A DNA stretch of 55,247 bases. It comes from an uncultured Clostridium sp. GTDB lineage: Bacteria; Bacillota; Clostridia; TANB77; CAG-508. Below are positions 9,178 to 19,862 of the stretch, piece after piece (position 1 is the first letter of the stretch; the number at the start of each line of letters is the position of its first letter). The stretch covers positions 1 to 55,247 of the forward strand of contig CAOKEO010000007.1 in NCBI GenBank assembly GCA_948467495.1, written 5' to 3'. The notes beneath the pieces were generated by a model that had not been told where the DNA came from, ran no database searches, and worked only from the letters and a program-made list of their open reading frames with translations. A program made the translations under genes and the position numbers.

Positions 9178-12100
9178 TTATCGGTTTACTCTAAACGCTT
9201 TTGTAAATCTAGATGGCGTACAATTTGAGGTCACAGACCTGATAGCATTGGTACTACCGCAATTATATGACTTTCCATTTCCACAGTATATCTCTGTATG
9301 ATTACTTCTAACTAAGATATCACCTGGCTGCACCTCCTGAATGGATACAGATTGTAAATGCAATGGGTTCTTTAACAACGTACTTGCTGTATATGGGGAA
9401 GGTAAATTATATCCATATTCCTTCAATACCCATGATACATAGGCACTACAATCAATATATCTCTTGGAAGGAACTTCTCCCCTTGTTGGAAATTTGTGTG
9501 TAACTGGAGTTCCATCACTTACAAATCTTCCTGCACTTAGATTTGCTTGAGATGGATACCAATAATTATTTTCTCTAACATAGTCATGACATGATTTAGC
9601 AGTTGCAAGAAATGAACTTGTATCAATATTCGTTAAAGAACCGCCTGACGCCTTTTCTTGTAATTGTTTCAAGTATTTCTTAGCTTTTTTTACTCTCTCT
9701 TCTAGTTCTTTTGTATCCTTGTTCGAAATACACTTCTCATAATTTTTTGCAAATTCCTTTGTGGCTTTTTCAATATCAGTAATATTCATTATTCTATTTT
9801 TTACTGTTGCATATCCGCCTGTAGTTAATTCTTTCCACATGAACTTTAATTGTATATCAACATCTGTCCATTCTTTGCCTGATTGCTTTGCTAGTTTCTC
9901 TAACTCAGCAAATCTCTTTGGATTCCATTGGCACAAGCCATGGTATTTTTCAGAATCTTTTTCTAGTGACGCATTAAAATTGCTATCTTCTTCTATATTT
10001 CCTAATATAGCAGCAATTCCTTCTAATGACATTCCTTTTTCTAAGAAGAAATCTGCAATTTGCCCCTGTATTCCACCTAAATTACTCTTTGCTCCACTAT
10101 TAAGTTCTACAAAATTAGCTGGGTCATAAATACTAAAATCGTAGTTTGTTACTTCATAATTTTTATTTTCTGTTACTTTATATAATAGATATTTTGTTAA
10201 ATCAACCATATCAGCCGTTGTTTCTTGATTTTCTAATATCTCATATAGCCATCTTCTTGTTTTTAAAATTAAAATTCTTCCTTTATTACATTCTTTTCTT
10301 CTTAGTATCGTAACAAAATTATCCTCATCTGCATTTTTATCTGTTTTTTCCACCGTTTCTCCTGGAGATGAAATATATTGTGTTGTCTGTATTGTATTTG
10401 TAATTCTCCTTTTTCTATCGATAGTTGCATAATATACACCTGTGTGGATTGAATCAATTTTTCCTGTAACATTATATTCCACTTGATTGATATTTTCTTC
10501 TGGATTTTCTTCGTTTTCTATGCCCGCATTTTGTTGATTTTCTATTTCTTTTTCCTTTTCCAACTTCTTTTCATTAATCTTTGTTTGTAAAAACTCTGCT
10601 ACATGACCATAAGTATCCTCATTTGAAGTTAAATCAGGTTCATTTCCATAATTTTTACTATCTAGCATTTTATCAGTAGAATTAGTATCACTTTGTGGTT
10701 TTTGATAAACATATTTTTGCTCATAATCCACAATCCATACATTAGCTTTTGTTAATGCTATATCTAACGTATTTGTTTTCACAATATTGGTGTATGTTGT
10801 CTTATAATCATTACTCTCTTTATCTGACCAACGATTTGTCTCTCTGTTCGTATGTACAGTTCTTTCCTGTTCACAAGACATCGTAATGGTACCTTCTGTA
10901 TCTGTTCTCGTCTCTTTCGTATAAGTATCCACTTTTGTATCAGTAGTCACTGTTAAGTTATCATGAACGGTAATTTCAATTTCACTTTTATATACTAAAT
11001 TTGCTAGTTGCAAAACAAAATCTTTGTCTTCTCCTATTACTAGCAATGCCCATAAGTAGTCAAAAGGCATGGTATAAGCACTAACAAATTTTTGATAGTC
11101 AATATTAGTTGTTGTCATATTATATATAGTTTCTGAACTTTCTCCTTGTTCTGGATCATTTGTTTTAACTATATCAGTAGTTTCATTCCAAGTCGCAACC
11201 TTAGCATAATATCTTGTCTTAGAAGTATTCAAATTTTTACTATCTGAACCAATTCCTCCATCTCCTGTACCCTGACCATTATCATACTTTAAAGTTAATG
11301 GGTCAATTGGTTTTCCATCATACTCTATTTGGAAATGAAGGTGAGCATCTGTAGATTCCCCTGTATTTCCTGACAAAGCAATTGTTTTTCCTTTTTTTAC
11401 TTTATCTCCTACTTTTACTTTTATTTCGCTATTATGCATATATTTCGATACATAGCCATTTCCATGATCAATAACTATATATTTTCCAGCTGTATCACTA
11501 ATTGTAGCAGTAGTAACTTTTCCATCTTCACAAGCATAGACTTTAGTTCCTTCTTCTACCTTAATATCAATCCCTTTATGGTTATTAAATTCTCCAGACC
11601 CATACTCTGATGTTATCGTGGTTCCTTCTGTTGGCCATTTCATGGTATCTTTTTCTTTGCTTTCTACTGTCTTGCCAGTTGCTGTAACAGCATCAGCTCC
11701 AAAATCAGGTTTTTTAAAATAACTTCCTCCATTTACTGCCTTTGTTAAATTCTTATTCCATTCTGGATGACAATCTGGGTTTCCTGGGTTAGGATGTCCA
11801 GAATGATACCAAGAATCTTTATCAACAATAAATTCAATAATACAGTGACCATTTTGGTGTCCCCATTTATTACAACCTGCATCATTTCTACTCTTTATAT
11901 CTCCAATTATACAAGGAATTACTAGACCATCTTCTTGATAAAAGTCAATATAGTCCCCCACTTTTCCAAAAGTAGTAGTACATGCTATTACATAGCGCCC
12001 ATTAATTTTTCCGAATCCTTCCTCATCAAAATTCATACCTGCTTGTTCTCTCAATTTATATTGAGTAGAAGTTGTACTTGTTATTGTTTGCCACCCCATA

Positions 12101-12795
12101 TAAGTATGAATAGAACCTAATCCACTTTTTATATGAATGGTAGTTCCTTCTTCAATTTCCTGTGCTTGTCCACTTGCATTATTTGACAAAGATGTCTTTT
12201 CCAGCGTAAAATAACGCAAAGCTTCTTTTTTATCTGCCTCAGACCCTGAATTATTATATTGATTAATGTATTTTTGAAATGTTTCTGGGTCCTTATAAAT
12301 CATTGTAGTGGTCTTTCCATTCGAGTCCGCTCTCTTTAATTTTATAATTCCTTGCACTTCATTTGAATTAGGATTATTTATGCTTTCACTATCCCAGTCT
12401 ATTGGCTCATCTGGATTTGGTCTTGTATCTAAAAACTGTGTAGCTAATTCTGCATTCATCAATTTAGCTAATTCTTTTGCATCTTGTAAATAAAGATTAA
12501 CTCTTCCTTTTTTTTCCTTCTTTTTATCCCATACTTCTTGCACTGTATTAGTAGTGGTAATCTTTCCATCGCTTCCTATACTGGAATTTCCTATGTAATC
12601 ACTAGATGAATAGGAAGAATCATTTGACCAAATTTGCCCATCTACTACAACAAATAAGAAATATATTGATCCAACTATTATTAAAAGCAAACTAAAAACT
12701 AATAAAAATATTTTGATAAAACGCTTTATTATTTTCATCAATATTTTTAATATTTTTTTGAGCATTTTTTTAAATTTATCAGAAGTCTCCTCCAT
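9178..12795 (-). CDS. Three-domain peptidoglycan hydrolase of T4SS locus 1 (M23 + lysozyme-like + NlpC/P60-like)
   Basis: This 1205-aa protein has a basic N-terminus and one membrane anchor (about residues 28-52). An extracellular region with Cys residues follows (GCNKWGHQNGHC, near 307). Next is an M23/LytM endopeptidase domain (about 385-505) with zinc ligands HKGID and HLHFQ. A long Thr/Glu-rich region spans 510-900. A lysozyme-like domain (about 905-1020, GIAAILGNIEEDSNFN, GLCQWNPKRF) recalls phage-tail lysozymes. The C-terminal NlpC/P60-type Cys-His domain (about 1075-1205) has YIDCSAYVSWVL and RSNHTEIYCG. In Gram-positive conjugation systems a VirB1-like bifunctional hydrolase opens the wall for the channel; this one adds a third domain. 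It lies directly after the VirB8-like gene. Confidence 0.85.
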   Translation of the reverse strand: MEETSDKFKKMLKKILKILMKIIKRFIKIFLLVFSLLLIIVGSIYFLFVVVDGQIWSNDSSYSSSDYIGNSSIGSDGKITTTNTVQEVWDKKKEKKGRVNLYLQDAKELAKLMNAELATQFLDTRPNPDEPIDWDSESINNPNSNEVQGIIKLKRADSNGKTTTMIYKDPETFQKYINQYNNSGSEADKKEALRYFTLEKTSLSNNASGQAQEIEEGTTIHIKSGLGSIHTYMGWQTITSTTSTQYKLREQAGMNFDEEGFGKINGRYVIACTTTFGKVGDYIDFYQEDGLVIPCIIGDIKSRNDAGCNKWGHQNGHCIIEFIVDKDSWYHSGHPNPGNPDCHPEWNKNLTKAVNGGSYFKKPDFGADAVTATGKTVESKEKDTMKWPTEGTTITSEYGSGEFNNHKGIDIKVEEGTKVYACEDGKVTTATISDTAGKYIVIDHGNGYVSKYMHNSEIKVKVGDKVKKGKTIALSGNTGESTDAHLHFQIEYDGKPIDPLTLKYDNGQGTGDGGIGSDSKNLNTSKTRYYAKVATWNETTDIVKTNDPEQGESSETIYNMTTTNIDYQKFVSAYTMPFDYLWALLVIGEDKDFVLQLANLVYKSEIEITVHDNLTVTTDTKVDTYTKETRTDTEGTITMSCEQERTVHTNRETNRWSDKESNDYKTTYTNIVKTNTLDIALTKANVWIVDYEQKYVYQKPQSDTNSTDKMLDSKNYGNEPDLTSNEDTYGHVAEFLQTKINEKKLEKEKEIENQQNAGIENEENPEENINQVEYNVTGKIDSIHTGVYYATIDRKRRITNTIQTTQYISSPGETVEKTDKNADEDNFVTILRRKECNKGRILILKTRRWLYEILENQETTADMVDLTKYLLYKVTENKNYEVTNYDFSIYDPANFVELNSGAKSNLGGIQGQIADFFLEKGMSLEGIAAILGNIEEDSNFNASLEKDSEKYHGLCQWNPKRFAELEKLAKQSGKEWTDVDIQLKFMWKELTTGGYATVKNRIMNITDIEKATKEFAKNYEKCISNKDTKELEERVKKAKKYLKQLQEKASGGSLTNIDTSSFLATAKSCHDYVRENNYWYPSQANLSAGRFVSDGTPVTHKFPTRGEVPSKRYIDCSAYVSWVLKEYGYNLPSPYTASTLLKNPLHLQSVSIQEVQPGDILVRSNHTEIYCGNGKSYNCGSTNAIRSVTSNCTPSRFTKAFRVNR

Positions 12796-12817
12796 TTAAC
12801 TCTCCTTCTATTGTTAC

Positions 12818-13741
12818 TTATAATTCTATCTCAACTGTACTATGCTCGCTACTTAAATCCTGATTATAATCTAATATAAATCTAGAAAATACCATCTTCC
12901 TTATCCTTCTGGTTGAACTAAATTTGCTATAAAACTTTATGGTTATTTGTTTTTTATCTCCCTCATCTACTAATAAGTTTCCTTTCGATAATTCATGTGA
13001 ATAAGCTGTATATTTTACTCCATTACTATCCTTAATATACATAGTATCAATATTTTCAAGAGTATCTAATAATACTGCTTTTTTTGAGAAATTTGAAACT
13101 TCAAAAGTATATTGTACATAATCCATATACGAATCTTCTTGTATTATTTTTATTGAAATATCATCAAGCTGCTTTTCTGTACGCAATGTGGTTCTTCCTA
13201 TATAACTATTTATGTTCAATTTATTATCCTGAACCGTTATAAAATCTTGTATTTTATTCTTTTCTGAATATTCTCCTGTAGCTATAAAATCATCATTTAT
13301 GGTTACTTTATAGATATTACCCGTCCAATTTTCCACTGTAATATTTTTTTTCTGTCCATTTAAAACTTTTTGGCAATATCGCTCTTCAAAAATAGGAAGA
13401 GAGGAGAACATTTCTTCTTTACATTGTTCTGTTAATAAATCATAGGCTTCTTGTATTTTTTGCTGATTACAATAAGTAAAAAAGCTATCTATTATTTTTA
13501 TTGAATCTTGCTTCTGTTCTGAAATTTGTTCTCCTGACAATACAGATTTATTAGTAGCTAAATCTAAATCATGATAGGACGATACATTGTTTGCATAATT
13601 TAACTCTTGTTTTTGATTTCCTATTTTCTTTTTGGCTGAATAATTCAATAATTGCAAAACAAAAATTATAACTAAAATAATACCCCATACTTTCCATATT
13701 TCTTTTCTGTTTTGATTATAAAATCTAATCAATCTGTGCAT
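12818..13741 (-). CDS. VirB8/TcpC-like T4SS component
   Basis: This 307-aa protein has a short basic cytoplasmic tail, one transmembrane helix (about residues 19-35, IILVIIFVLQLL) and an extracytoplasmic remainder. The first outer domain (about 75-175) has the helix-then-sheet pattern of NTF2-like VirB8 domains (IIDSFFTYCNQQKIQEAYDL). A second all-beta domain follows (about 185-307) with SYMDYVQYTFEVSNF, like DUF4352/immunoglobulin-type modules. VirB8 or TcpC proteins bridge the inner-membrane complex in type IV secretion. It sits between the VirB6-like and wall-hydrolase genes, with 10- and 22-base gaps, as expected in one operon. Confidence 0.7.
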   Translation of the reverse strand: MHRLIRFYNQNRKEIWKVWGIILVIIFVLQLLNYSAKKKIGNQKQELNYANNVSSYHDLDLATNKSVLSGEQISEQKQDSIKIIDSFFTYCNQQKIQEAYDLLTEQCKEEMFSSLPIFEERYCQKVLNGQKKNITVENWTGNIYKVTINDDFIATGEYSEKNKIQDFITVQDNKLNINSYIGRTTLRTEKQLDDISIKIIQEDSYMDYVQYTFEVSNFSKKAVLLDTLENIDTMYIKDSNGVKYTAYSHELSKGNLLVDEGDKKQITIKFYSKFSSTRRIRKMVFSRFILDYNQDLSSEHSTVEIEL

Positions 13742-13751
13742 ATAAGTCCTC

Positions 13752-16686
13752 CTATAGTTTGGTTTTCATATTTTTTCTTATATCATGGTATTGCTTTATT
13801 TTCTCAAGAGTTGCCTTGCTTGCATCAACAGATTTCTCTTTTGAATATCCTTTTCCTTGGAATTCTTCACTAAATGTCTCTCTCCATTCTTTTCTATCTT
13901 TCTCCTTTAATTTTGTATAGTCTCCACCTATTCTCTCTCCATATTGATGTAATGCTAAAGCTTCTGGAATAGTATTAGCTATACCTTTTTCTTTTAATTC
14001 ATGCATAGCTGCCATATCAGATACATCATTAATTCCATATTTCAAATATTCATCGACTTCTCCACTTTTATACATATATTTAGCTTTATCTTCTCCTATA
14101 GCTCTTTCTAAATCTTCTTTATATTCTACATTCTTTTTCCACTCTTTTATTTGTTTCTTTTGTTGCTTCTCTCTATATTCTTCTCCATAGTATGCTTCTG
14201 TCATTGCTTGCCTTGTTTCTGAATTTTTAATGTTATCATATCCTCTTCCTACCATATTCATCGTGCCACCTGCCATTTTCGAACCAGCTATATATCCTGC
14301 TCCTAATCCTGCTGCCCCATATTGAAGTACATTAGATGCATCTCCAGAAGCAACTGCTGCTGCTATTCCTACTGTACCAGCTGTTAATGCTAATCCTGTA
14401 CCTGCTGCCATTCTAATTCCTTTTTTAGTAAGGTTTTTAAATGTTCTTCTTACGTTCTTACCTGTAAAGGTTCTCCTTGCTCCAGCTTTTAAGGCTCTTC
14501 TTAAACTTCTTTGGGATTTTTTCCTCTTTCTTGGTAGATTATTAATAGGGCGATTTTGCGCATTCGTACCATTTGCCAATTGACTCATTGGATTATCAGA
14601 ATTATTCAAAGGGCTATTATTCATCATATCCTCTCCATCTGTAAAAGTAAGACCTTGTCCTTGTCCATCTTGAAAAGCTAAGTTTGGTTGAAATGCGGGT
14701 GGATTTGTAGAATCCCCTAAATTATTTGGATTTAATCCCCCTGGTTGATTTTGACTAGACAATTCTGGGGTTCCATTATTTCCATCATTGTCTATATTAT
14801 TACCTTCACTTGCTTCAACAGATCCAGTACCTCCCATTAAAGCATCTGTTGCATCAAAATCTTCATCATTATAACTCATTCTTGGATTTTGACTATCACT
14901 ATTATTGTCTGCATTTCTATTATTTTTATCTGATTTATCATGTGAACTTCCTGGCATTTTATGTAATAACTTTCCTACACCATTTGAAATCATACTTGCA
15001 CCAAGAGCAGCACTAGCAAGTGACCCTGGAGTAGAAGCTTTTTCAAATCCAAATAGACTACGTAATAATTTCTCTGCTGGTATTAAAAATCCTATGGCAA
15101 CTAACATATACCATATATTTTGTGATGCAAAAGCAAACACAGAAGAAACTAAGATGGTATATAATAACAAATGTAATGGTTGTATTAGTAAGTTGAATAT
15201 ATATTCTTTCAGCCATTTATTAAATCCCTGCGCCTGACCATCATTTACCTTATCTATTGGGTAAGTCATAGCTACAAAAGGGGCTATAATAGTTAAAAAT
15301 GCCAAATATAGAACCCTTTTTAAATAGGTAAATGCAAAAAATATTGTATAAAATACTAAAACTAGAAAACAAATTGCAAACCCAATAAAACTAACTTTTC
15401 CATGACGCATTTCAGTTGCTATTCTTACTCTTCCCATAAGATTCGTAGGCCACGCTACATATTCTTTTTCTACTAATTGTCCATAACCTGCTTTTTTTAT
15501 TCCATTTGACAAAAATTCCTTCTCATCATCTTCGAAAAATACTTCATGTAATCCATTATCAATAGAAGTAATAACTTGTATAAATTTATTGGTCAAAGTA
15601 ACAGAAAAAGCCATAATATAATGCATCAAAAACAATAAGCAAATACCAACTAGCCAATCTGTCAACATTTGTTTATATTTTGCTTTATCCGAAGATACTG
15701 TAGATAGCAATATTCTTATTCCTATATACAATAAAATTGACATCATCAATACAAGTGCTATATTTCTTAAAGCCTTATACCACGTGCTAATAACACTAGA
15801 AAGTGCAGATGCTGTATTCTCTTGAGAAGTTCTCACTTCATTTCCATTTTCATCTAAATAATAATAATAATCAATATCCTTTGTCGCTAATTCTTCTTTT
15901 GAAAGACTGGATAATTTAGTAGGGTTTGTTAATGTTAGATAGGTATGAAATTCTTCTTCACTTATTTTTAGCTTTTCAACCTCTTTTTTTCCTTCTTCTG
16001 TAAACTGGCTTGTATCAGCATTATTCAAATCATATCTATTAGCAATATGGAAAATGGCATCATGATCACTCATACCAGCAAGTTCTCTTTGTACATATTC
16101 TCTTCCTTTTTTAGTTAATTTATATTTATCTGCCTGTCCAGAAATACTCCCCTTTTCTGCGATATATACTTGCTTTGGATTAAAAAAGTCTATATCAAAC
16201 ATTAATATAGTACCTTTAAAAATCTCTTCTGCACTTAGAGTATATAAAGGCAAATACAATACATCTGGATAATCTTCTTTACTATATTTATCCAGTGCTA
16301 ACTCTCCTCCCCCTGTACTAACAGTTCCTGATATAGAATCTCCCAACATAGCTACGCCTTCTGCTATATTTAATACAGCTCCTACTGGATTAAGAGCTCG
16401 CAAAGCAAACTTACCAACTTTTTGATACCACGGATCATCATCAGCAGTAAAATCTATACTAATTAAAGTTTCAGATTGACCCATTATTGAGCTATGTAAA
16501 ATACTAACGATTCCGATCTCCTAAAAATACAACTAAATCTAATACGGGTTCTAAAAGCTTTCCTCCTAAAGGCATGTCATCATCAGAAGCTCGAACTTGT
16601 TTGGGCATAGAAAATTGAAATAGTATTATAATGATTAACATCATTACCATCTTTTCCCACATCTTTTTGTTAGTAAATACTTTCAT
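13752..16686 (-). CDS. VirB6/TrbL-like polytopic T4SS channel protein, +1 frameshift at a CGG codon
   Basis: Read with one +1 shift this gives a 977-aa protein. The first frame (ATG at 16686, good GGAGG site) encodes a signal-like helix (MVMMLIIIILFQF), then GGKLLEPVLDLVVFLGD. The next zero-frame codon is CGG (16513-16515), soon followed by a stop. Skipping its C continues GIVSILHSSIMGQSETLIS into the long frame. The apparent ATG of that frame (16484) has no ribosome binding site, so it is not an independent gene. About six transmembrane segments lie in residues 300-540, in TrbL/VirB6 fashion (LVLMMSILLYIGIRILL; TIIAPFVAMTYPID). A Gln/Asn/Gly-rich linker and a basic, Ala/Gly-rich helical tail follow. 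It is placed between VirB4 and VirB8, as in other T4SS operons. Confidence 0.8.
16513..16515 (-). other. In-frame CGG at +1 frameshift site (virB6/trbL)
   Basis: The sense codons read GGA GAT CGG AAT CGT TAG. Skipping the C gives GGA GAT GGA ATC GTT AGT and joins the signal-peptide part to the channel domain. The flanking bases (CGGAAT) match the mnmE site. Confidence 0.85.
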
Positions 16687-16702
16687 ATTTTTTCCTCCAT
16701 TA

Positions 16703-18661
16703 TTACTCTCTACGCATATTTGCTAAATTATTTACATTTGTTTCTACAAATTCAAATTCTTTTCTCGTTGGTACAATTTTTAAAATTGCTGTATCAGAAC
16801 CGACCTTCAATAGTCCTTCTCCTCTTTGACAAGTTACTAAAAAATTAGCCTCACCTTCTGAAAGTTTAAAAACCTCTTTCAAATAAGCAATCTCTGATTT
16901 ATCTTGTGCTAAAAACAACTTAGTATCAGAAGATGTCAAAACTACTTGTGCTTCTTGTTTTTCATAAAAATCCTGAAATCTTTGGGAAATAATAGCAAGA
17001 GAAACATTTCTTTTTCTGGCACGTCTTGCCATTTTATTTAAAAAGTCTACCGCTTCTGGATAGGGAAGTAACATCCAAGCCTCATCCACTAGTACTCTTT
17101 TTTTACTTGCTTTACTTTTATCTTCGCTATTTTTTTTAACAAACTTTTCCCAAATCCAAGAAAGCAATATTTGTTGTGCCAATGGTCTAGCAAATCTTTC
17201 CTCTAATTGCGAAATATCCAAATTAATAAATGGTGCCCCATCTAAAAGGTCAAAAGTAGATTGTCCATCAAAATAGGCCATTTGTCCATCATATTCTCTT
17301 ATGTATTGTTTCATAACTTTCAATAAATAACTATAATGATATTGATAATCTGGATTCTCATTTTCTTGTGCTTTCGCCTGAATTCTTCGATACCAACTTC
17401 CAATGGTTGGCATTGCTTTCTTACGTTTAGTAAGCAAACTTCCTCTTGCTAATGCCATATCATTGGACTGATACAAACTATTTGGATTACTAGTAATACC
17501 AAGTGCTGCATATTCTTCTGCTACTGATTCTGCAATAATTTGCTTGGTAAGTTCATTTACCTCTGTGCTTCTTGTACTACCTTTTGCCATAGTAAGTAAT
17601 CCTTGTGTAACATCTTCTACTTTATTTTCAATATTTAAAACGGTTCTTTCTTTTCCTGTTATTTCGTCTTTTATCATCTCTGTTTCAATATCAAAAATAT
17701 TGATAACAGTTTTAGAATTAGGACTGATGACAACATTAATGCCACCTAAACTTTCTGCCACAATAGTATATTCACCTTCTGCATCCAATGCTAAACTTTC
17801 AATTCCCATTAAAACAGAAGATCTAGAAGCTAATGTTTTCATAGTAACTGACTTACCAGCACCAGATTTTGCAAATATAACCATATTATAATTAGTCAAT
17901 GAACTATGGAAATTATCAAAAAGAATTGGCGTTCCTGTCTGTTTATTAAATCCTAATGGAACACCAGAAGGATGTCCAATCTCTGAGGTAGTAAAAGGAA
18001 AGACCGTTCCCATAGAATTTCTATCAAAAGTATGCATCTTTTTTACTTGATCTTCCATTAAAGGCAAATTAGATTGAAAAGCTTCTTCTTGAATACCCCA
18101 TGCTGTTTTTATTCCTACTAAGGTTTTTGACATTTCTGTAGCTAACATCTTAGATAATTTATCTAAATCTTCTAGATTATAAGCAAATAAGGTAGATACA
18201 ATAGATGCTTCATATAATTTATTAAATCCAGCTGCAATCTCATCTCTTAATTGTTCTGCTTCTAATCTCTTTTGTGCTATTGTGCTTTCTCTATTGATGT
18301 TTCCTTTATCCATAGCAACAATTCTCTCTGTCTCTAGTTCATTAATAACTCTATTAAGTTCACTTTGTGATCTTTCTTCTTTAATTGGATTGATATACAC
18401 AGAAGTATTAATATCTCCAAAAAGATACATGTCTCGAAATAATTCTGGAAAGGTACACATCCTAGGAAGAGTAGAAACAAAGAAACTTCTGGCATATCTT
18501 TTGGTACTAGAAATAATTTCTAAATGGTCAATATTAGTTACATCTACACCAGATGGAGCAATTAAGTCTTTAATTGTTTTTCCCTGTAAGAAATTATTCT
18601 GATCTTCATTATGATACTTTCTTCTTTCTTCTTCTAGTTGTTGTTGTTTCTTTTTCTTCAT
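16703..18661 (-). CDS. VirB4/TraE-type T4SS ATPase (C-terminal, catalytic protein)
   Basis: This 652-aa HerA/FtsK-superfamily ATPase energises type IV secretion. Walker A is FAKSGAGKSVTMK (about residue 278), Walker B is RVLVDEAWMLL (about 528), and the downstream SLAIISQRFQDF and RGEGLLKVGS strings are typical of the VirB4 family. The start at 18661 is chosen because AAGGAGG lies 7 bases upstream. A longer frame to 18703 exists without a site. It overlaps the preceding gene by 53 bases, so the two are probably translationally coupled. The N-terminal VirB4 half appears to be supplied by that separate gene. A few charged residues (KKKKQQQLEEERRK) open the protein. Confidence 0.9.
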   Translation of the reverse strand: MKKKKQQQLEEERRKYHNEDQNNFLQGKTIKDLIAPSGVDVTNIDHLEIISSTKRYARSFFVSTLPRMCTFPELFRDMYLFGDINTSVYINPIKEERSQSELNRVINELETERIVAMDKGNINRESTIAQKRLEAEQLRDEIAAGFNKLYEASIVSTLFAYNLEDLDKLSKMLATEMSKTLVGIKTAWGIQEEAFQSNLPLMEDQVKKMHTFDRNSMGTVFPFTTSEIGHPSGVPLGFNKQTGTPILFDNFHSSLTNYNMVIFAKSGAGKSVTMKTLASRSSVLMGIESLALDAEGEYTIVAESLGGINVVISPNSKTVINIFDIETEMIKDEITGKERTVLNIENKVEDVTQGLLTMAKGSTRSTEVNELTKQIIAESVAEEYAALGITSNPNSLYQSNDMALARGSLLTKRKKAMPTIGSWYRRIQAKAQENENPDYQYHYSYLLKVMKQYIREYDGQMAYFDGQSTFDLLDGAPFINLDISQLEERFARPLAQQILLSWIWEKFVKKNSEDKSKASKKRVLVDEAWMLLPYPEAVDFLNKMARRARKRNVSLAIISQRFQDFYEKQEAQVVLTSSDTKLFLAQDKSEIAYLKEVFKLSEGEANFLVTCQRGEGLLKVGSDTAILKIVPTRKEFEFVETNVNNLANMRRE

Positions 18662-19862
18662 TTGCCTTTCCTCCTTTTCTTTTGTTTTTTGCGATTTCCT
18701 CATCTATTTTTTCTTTAGCTTTTTGAGCAGTTTCCTCTCCTACTAATTGTTCGTTTTCGTCAATAATCATTTTTGCCATTGTACTAATTAAATCTTGTAA
18801 CTCTTTTTCTTTTCTTTTTACTTCTCGTTCTTTTTCACTTTCTTGTGCTGCTTCTAATAATTTTTCATTAGCTTTTCTAATTGCCTCTTCTTCAATCCTT
18901 TGATTTAGTACTTTCATTCTCTTATCTAGCACATCTGGGGCTGTTACATATAATTCATCATATCTTGCATTCAAAGCTTGATTCAATTGATAAATATCAG
19001 CATTATCTCTGTTATAAGCCATATATAATAATTCTGCTAATTCATTAGAGTTTAAAATTTTTCCTTTAATACCACAAACTGATAAAGAAGCGATTGCTGA
19101 TTGGCATTTGGTATATAATTCATTAAAAGCAATATCTCTAATTTCTGATTTTTGAATATTCTGATTGCTTATTTCTTCTGGTGTATGAGAAATAATAATA
19201 TAATAATGTCTCCTTAAAATATTTTTATTCAAATTCATTCTAGCTGTATTATTAATAATGTCTCTTCCATATTCATATAAGTTTTTTTCTTTTAATACCT
19301 CTATCTTTTCTTTTCTAAGTTGTTCGTCTGTGAATTGTTTCGAATTTACTTTTGCATTATATTCCATTTGTTTTTTTACTAGTCTATCTTCTATTACTTT
19401 TAATTTTTGTTTATATTGTTCAATACTGGCTCCTAAGTTGACTGTTCTAGATTGTGTATAAATTTGAATTGGATGTTTTAACGTATTTAGAAATTGTAAA
19501 AAGCCCTGTTCTATACTATTTTTTTCCACATTCGACATTAAGTCATAATTAATACCTTGGCATTCAATAACCATTACATATCTGGTACCATTTTTTTTGA
19601 CAATCATGTCATCTTCTATTTTATCAAATTGCATAAATGAGAAAATTGACTGTTTACTATATTCTACCTGCCCTTTTACTGGAGACGCCTGTTCTTGTTC
19701 TTGTTCTTGTTTTCGACTTGAAAAGGTATCATCTTCTAACTGTTTTTTTCTTTTATTCTCTTTCATTTTTAAGATTATGTATATAACAGAAAGAAAAAAC
19801 AATACACCAATCATGATAGCTAAAATCATAGTCAAGACATTAGTTATTTGATCATTACTCAT
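18609..19862 (-). CDS. Membrane-anchored VirB4 N-terminal-domain protein (TraC-like)
   Basis: This 417-aa protein has one transmembrane helix (about residues 8-30), a linker and a VirB4 N-terminal-like domain (about 65-310). Its strings VKKNGTRYVMVIECQGINYDLMSN and FLQFLNTLKHPIQIYTQS (given here in parts) resemble those of the plus-strand gene at 40063. A long charged, coiled-coil tail ends in Lys/Arg/Thr (TTTTRRRKKK). In most systems this domain is fused to the ATPase. Here it is a separate, membrane-tethered subunit whose gene overlaps the ATPase gene. The start overlaps the end of the PrgI gene by 8 bases. It probably docks the VirB4 motor to the PrgI/VirB6 membrane complex. Confidence 0.7.
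   Translation of the reverse strand: MSNDQITNVLTMILAIMIGVLFFLSVIYIILKMKENKRKKQLEDDTFSSRKQEQEQEQASPVKGQVEYSKQSIFSFMQFDKIEDDMIVKKNGTRYVMVIECQGINYDLMSNVEKNSIEQGFLQFLNTLKHPIQIYTQSRTVNLGASIEQYKQKLKVIEDRLVKKQMEYNAKVNSKQFTDEQLRKEKIEVLKEKNLYEYGRDIINNTARMNLNKNILRRHYYIIISHTPEEISNQNIQKSEIRDIAFNELYTKCQSAIASLSVCGIKGKILNSNELAELLYMAYNRDNADIYQLNQALNARYDELYVTAPDVLDKRMKVLNQRIEEEAIRKANEKLLEAAQESEKEREVKRKEKELQDLISTMAKMIIDENEQLVGEETAQKAKEKIDEEIAKNKRKGGKANEEKETTTTRRRKKKVS

Noticed and set aside
9761..10129. 122-aa plus-strand ORF
   Set aside because: It is antisense to the lysozyme-like domain of the wall hydrolase, with no site or motif.
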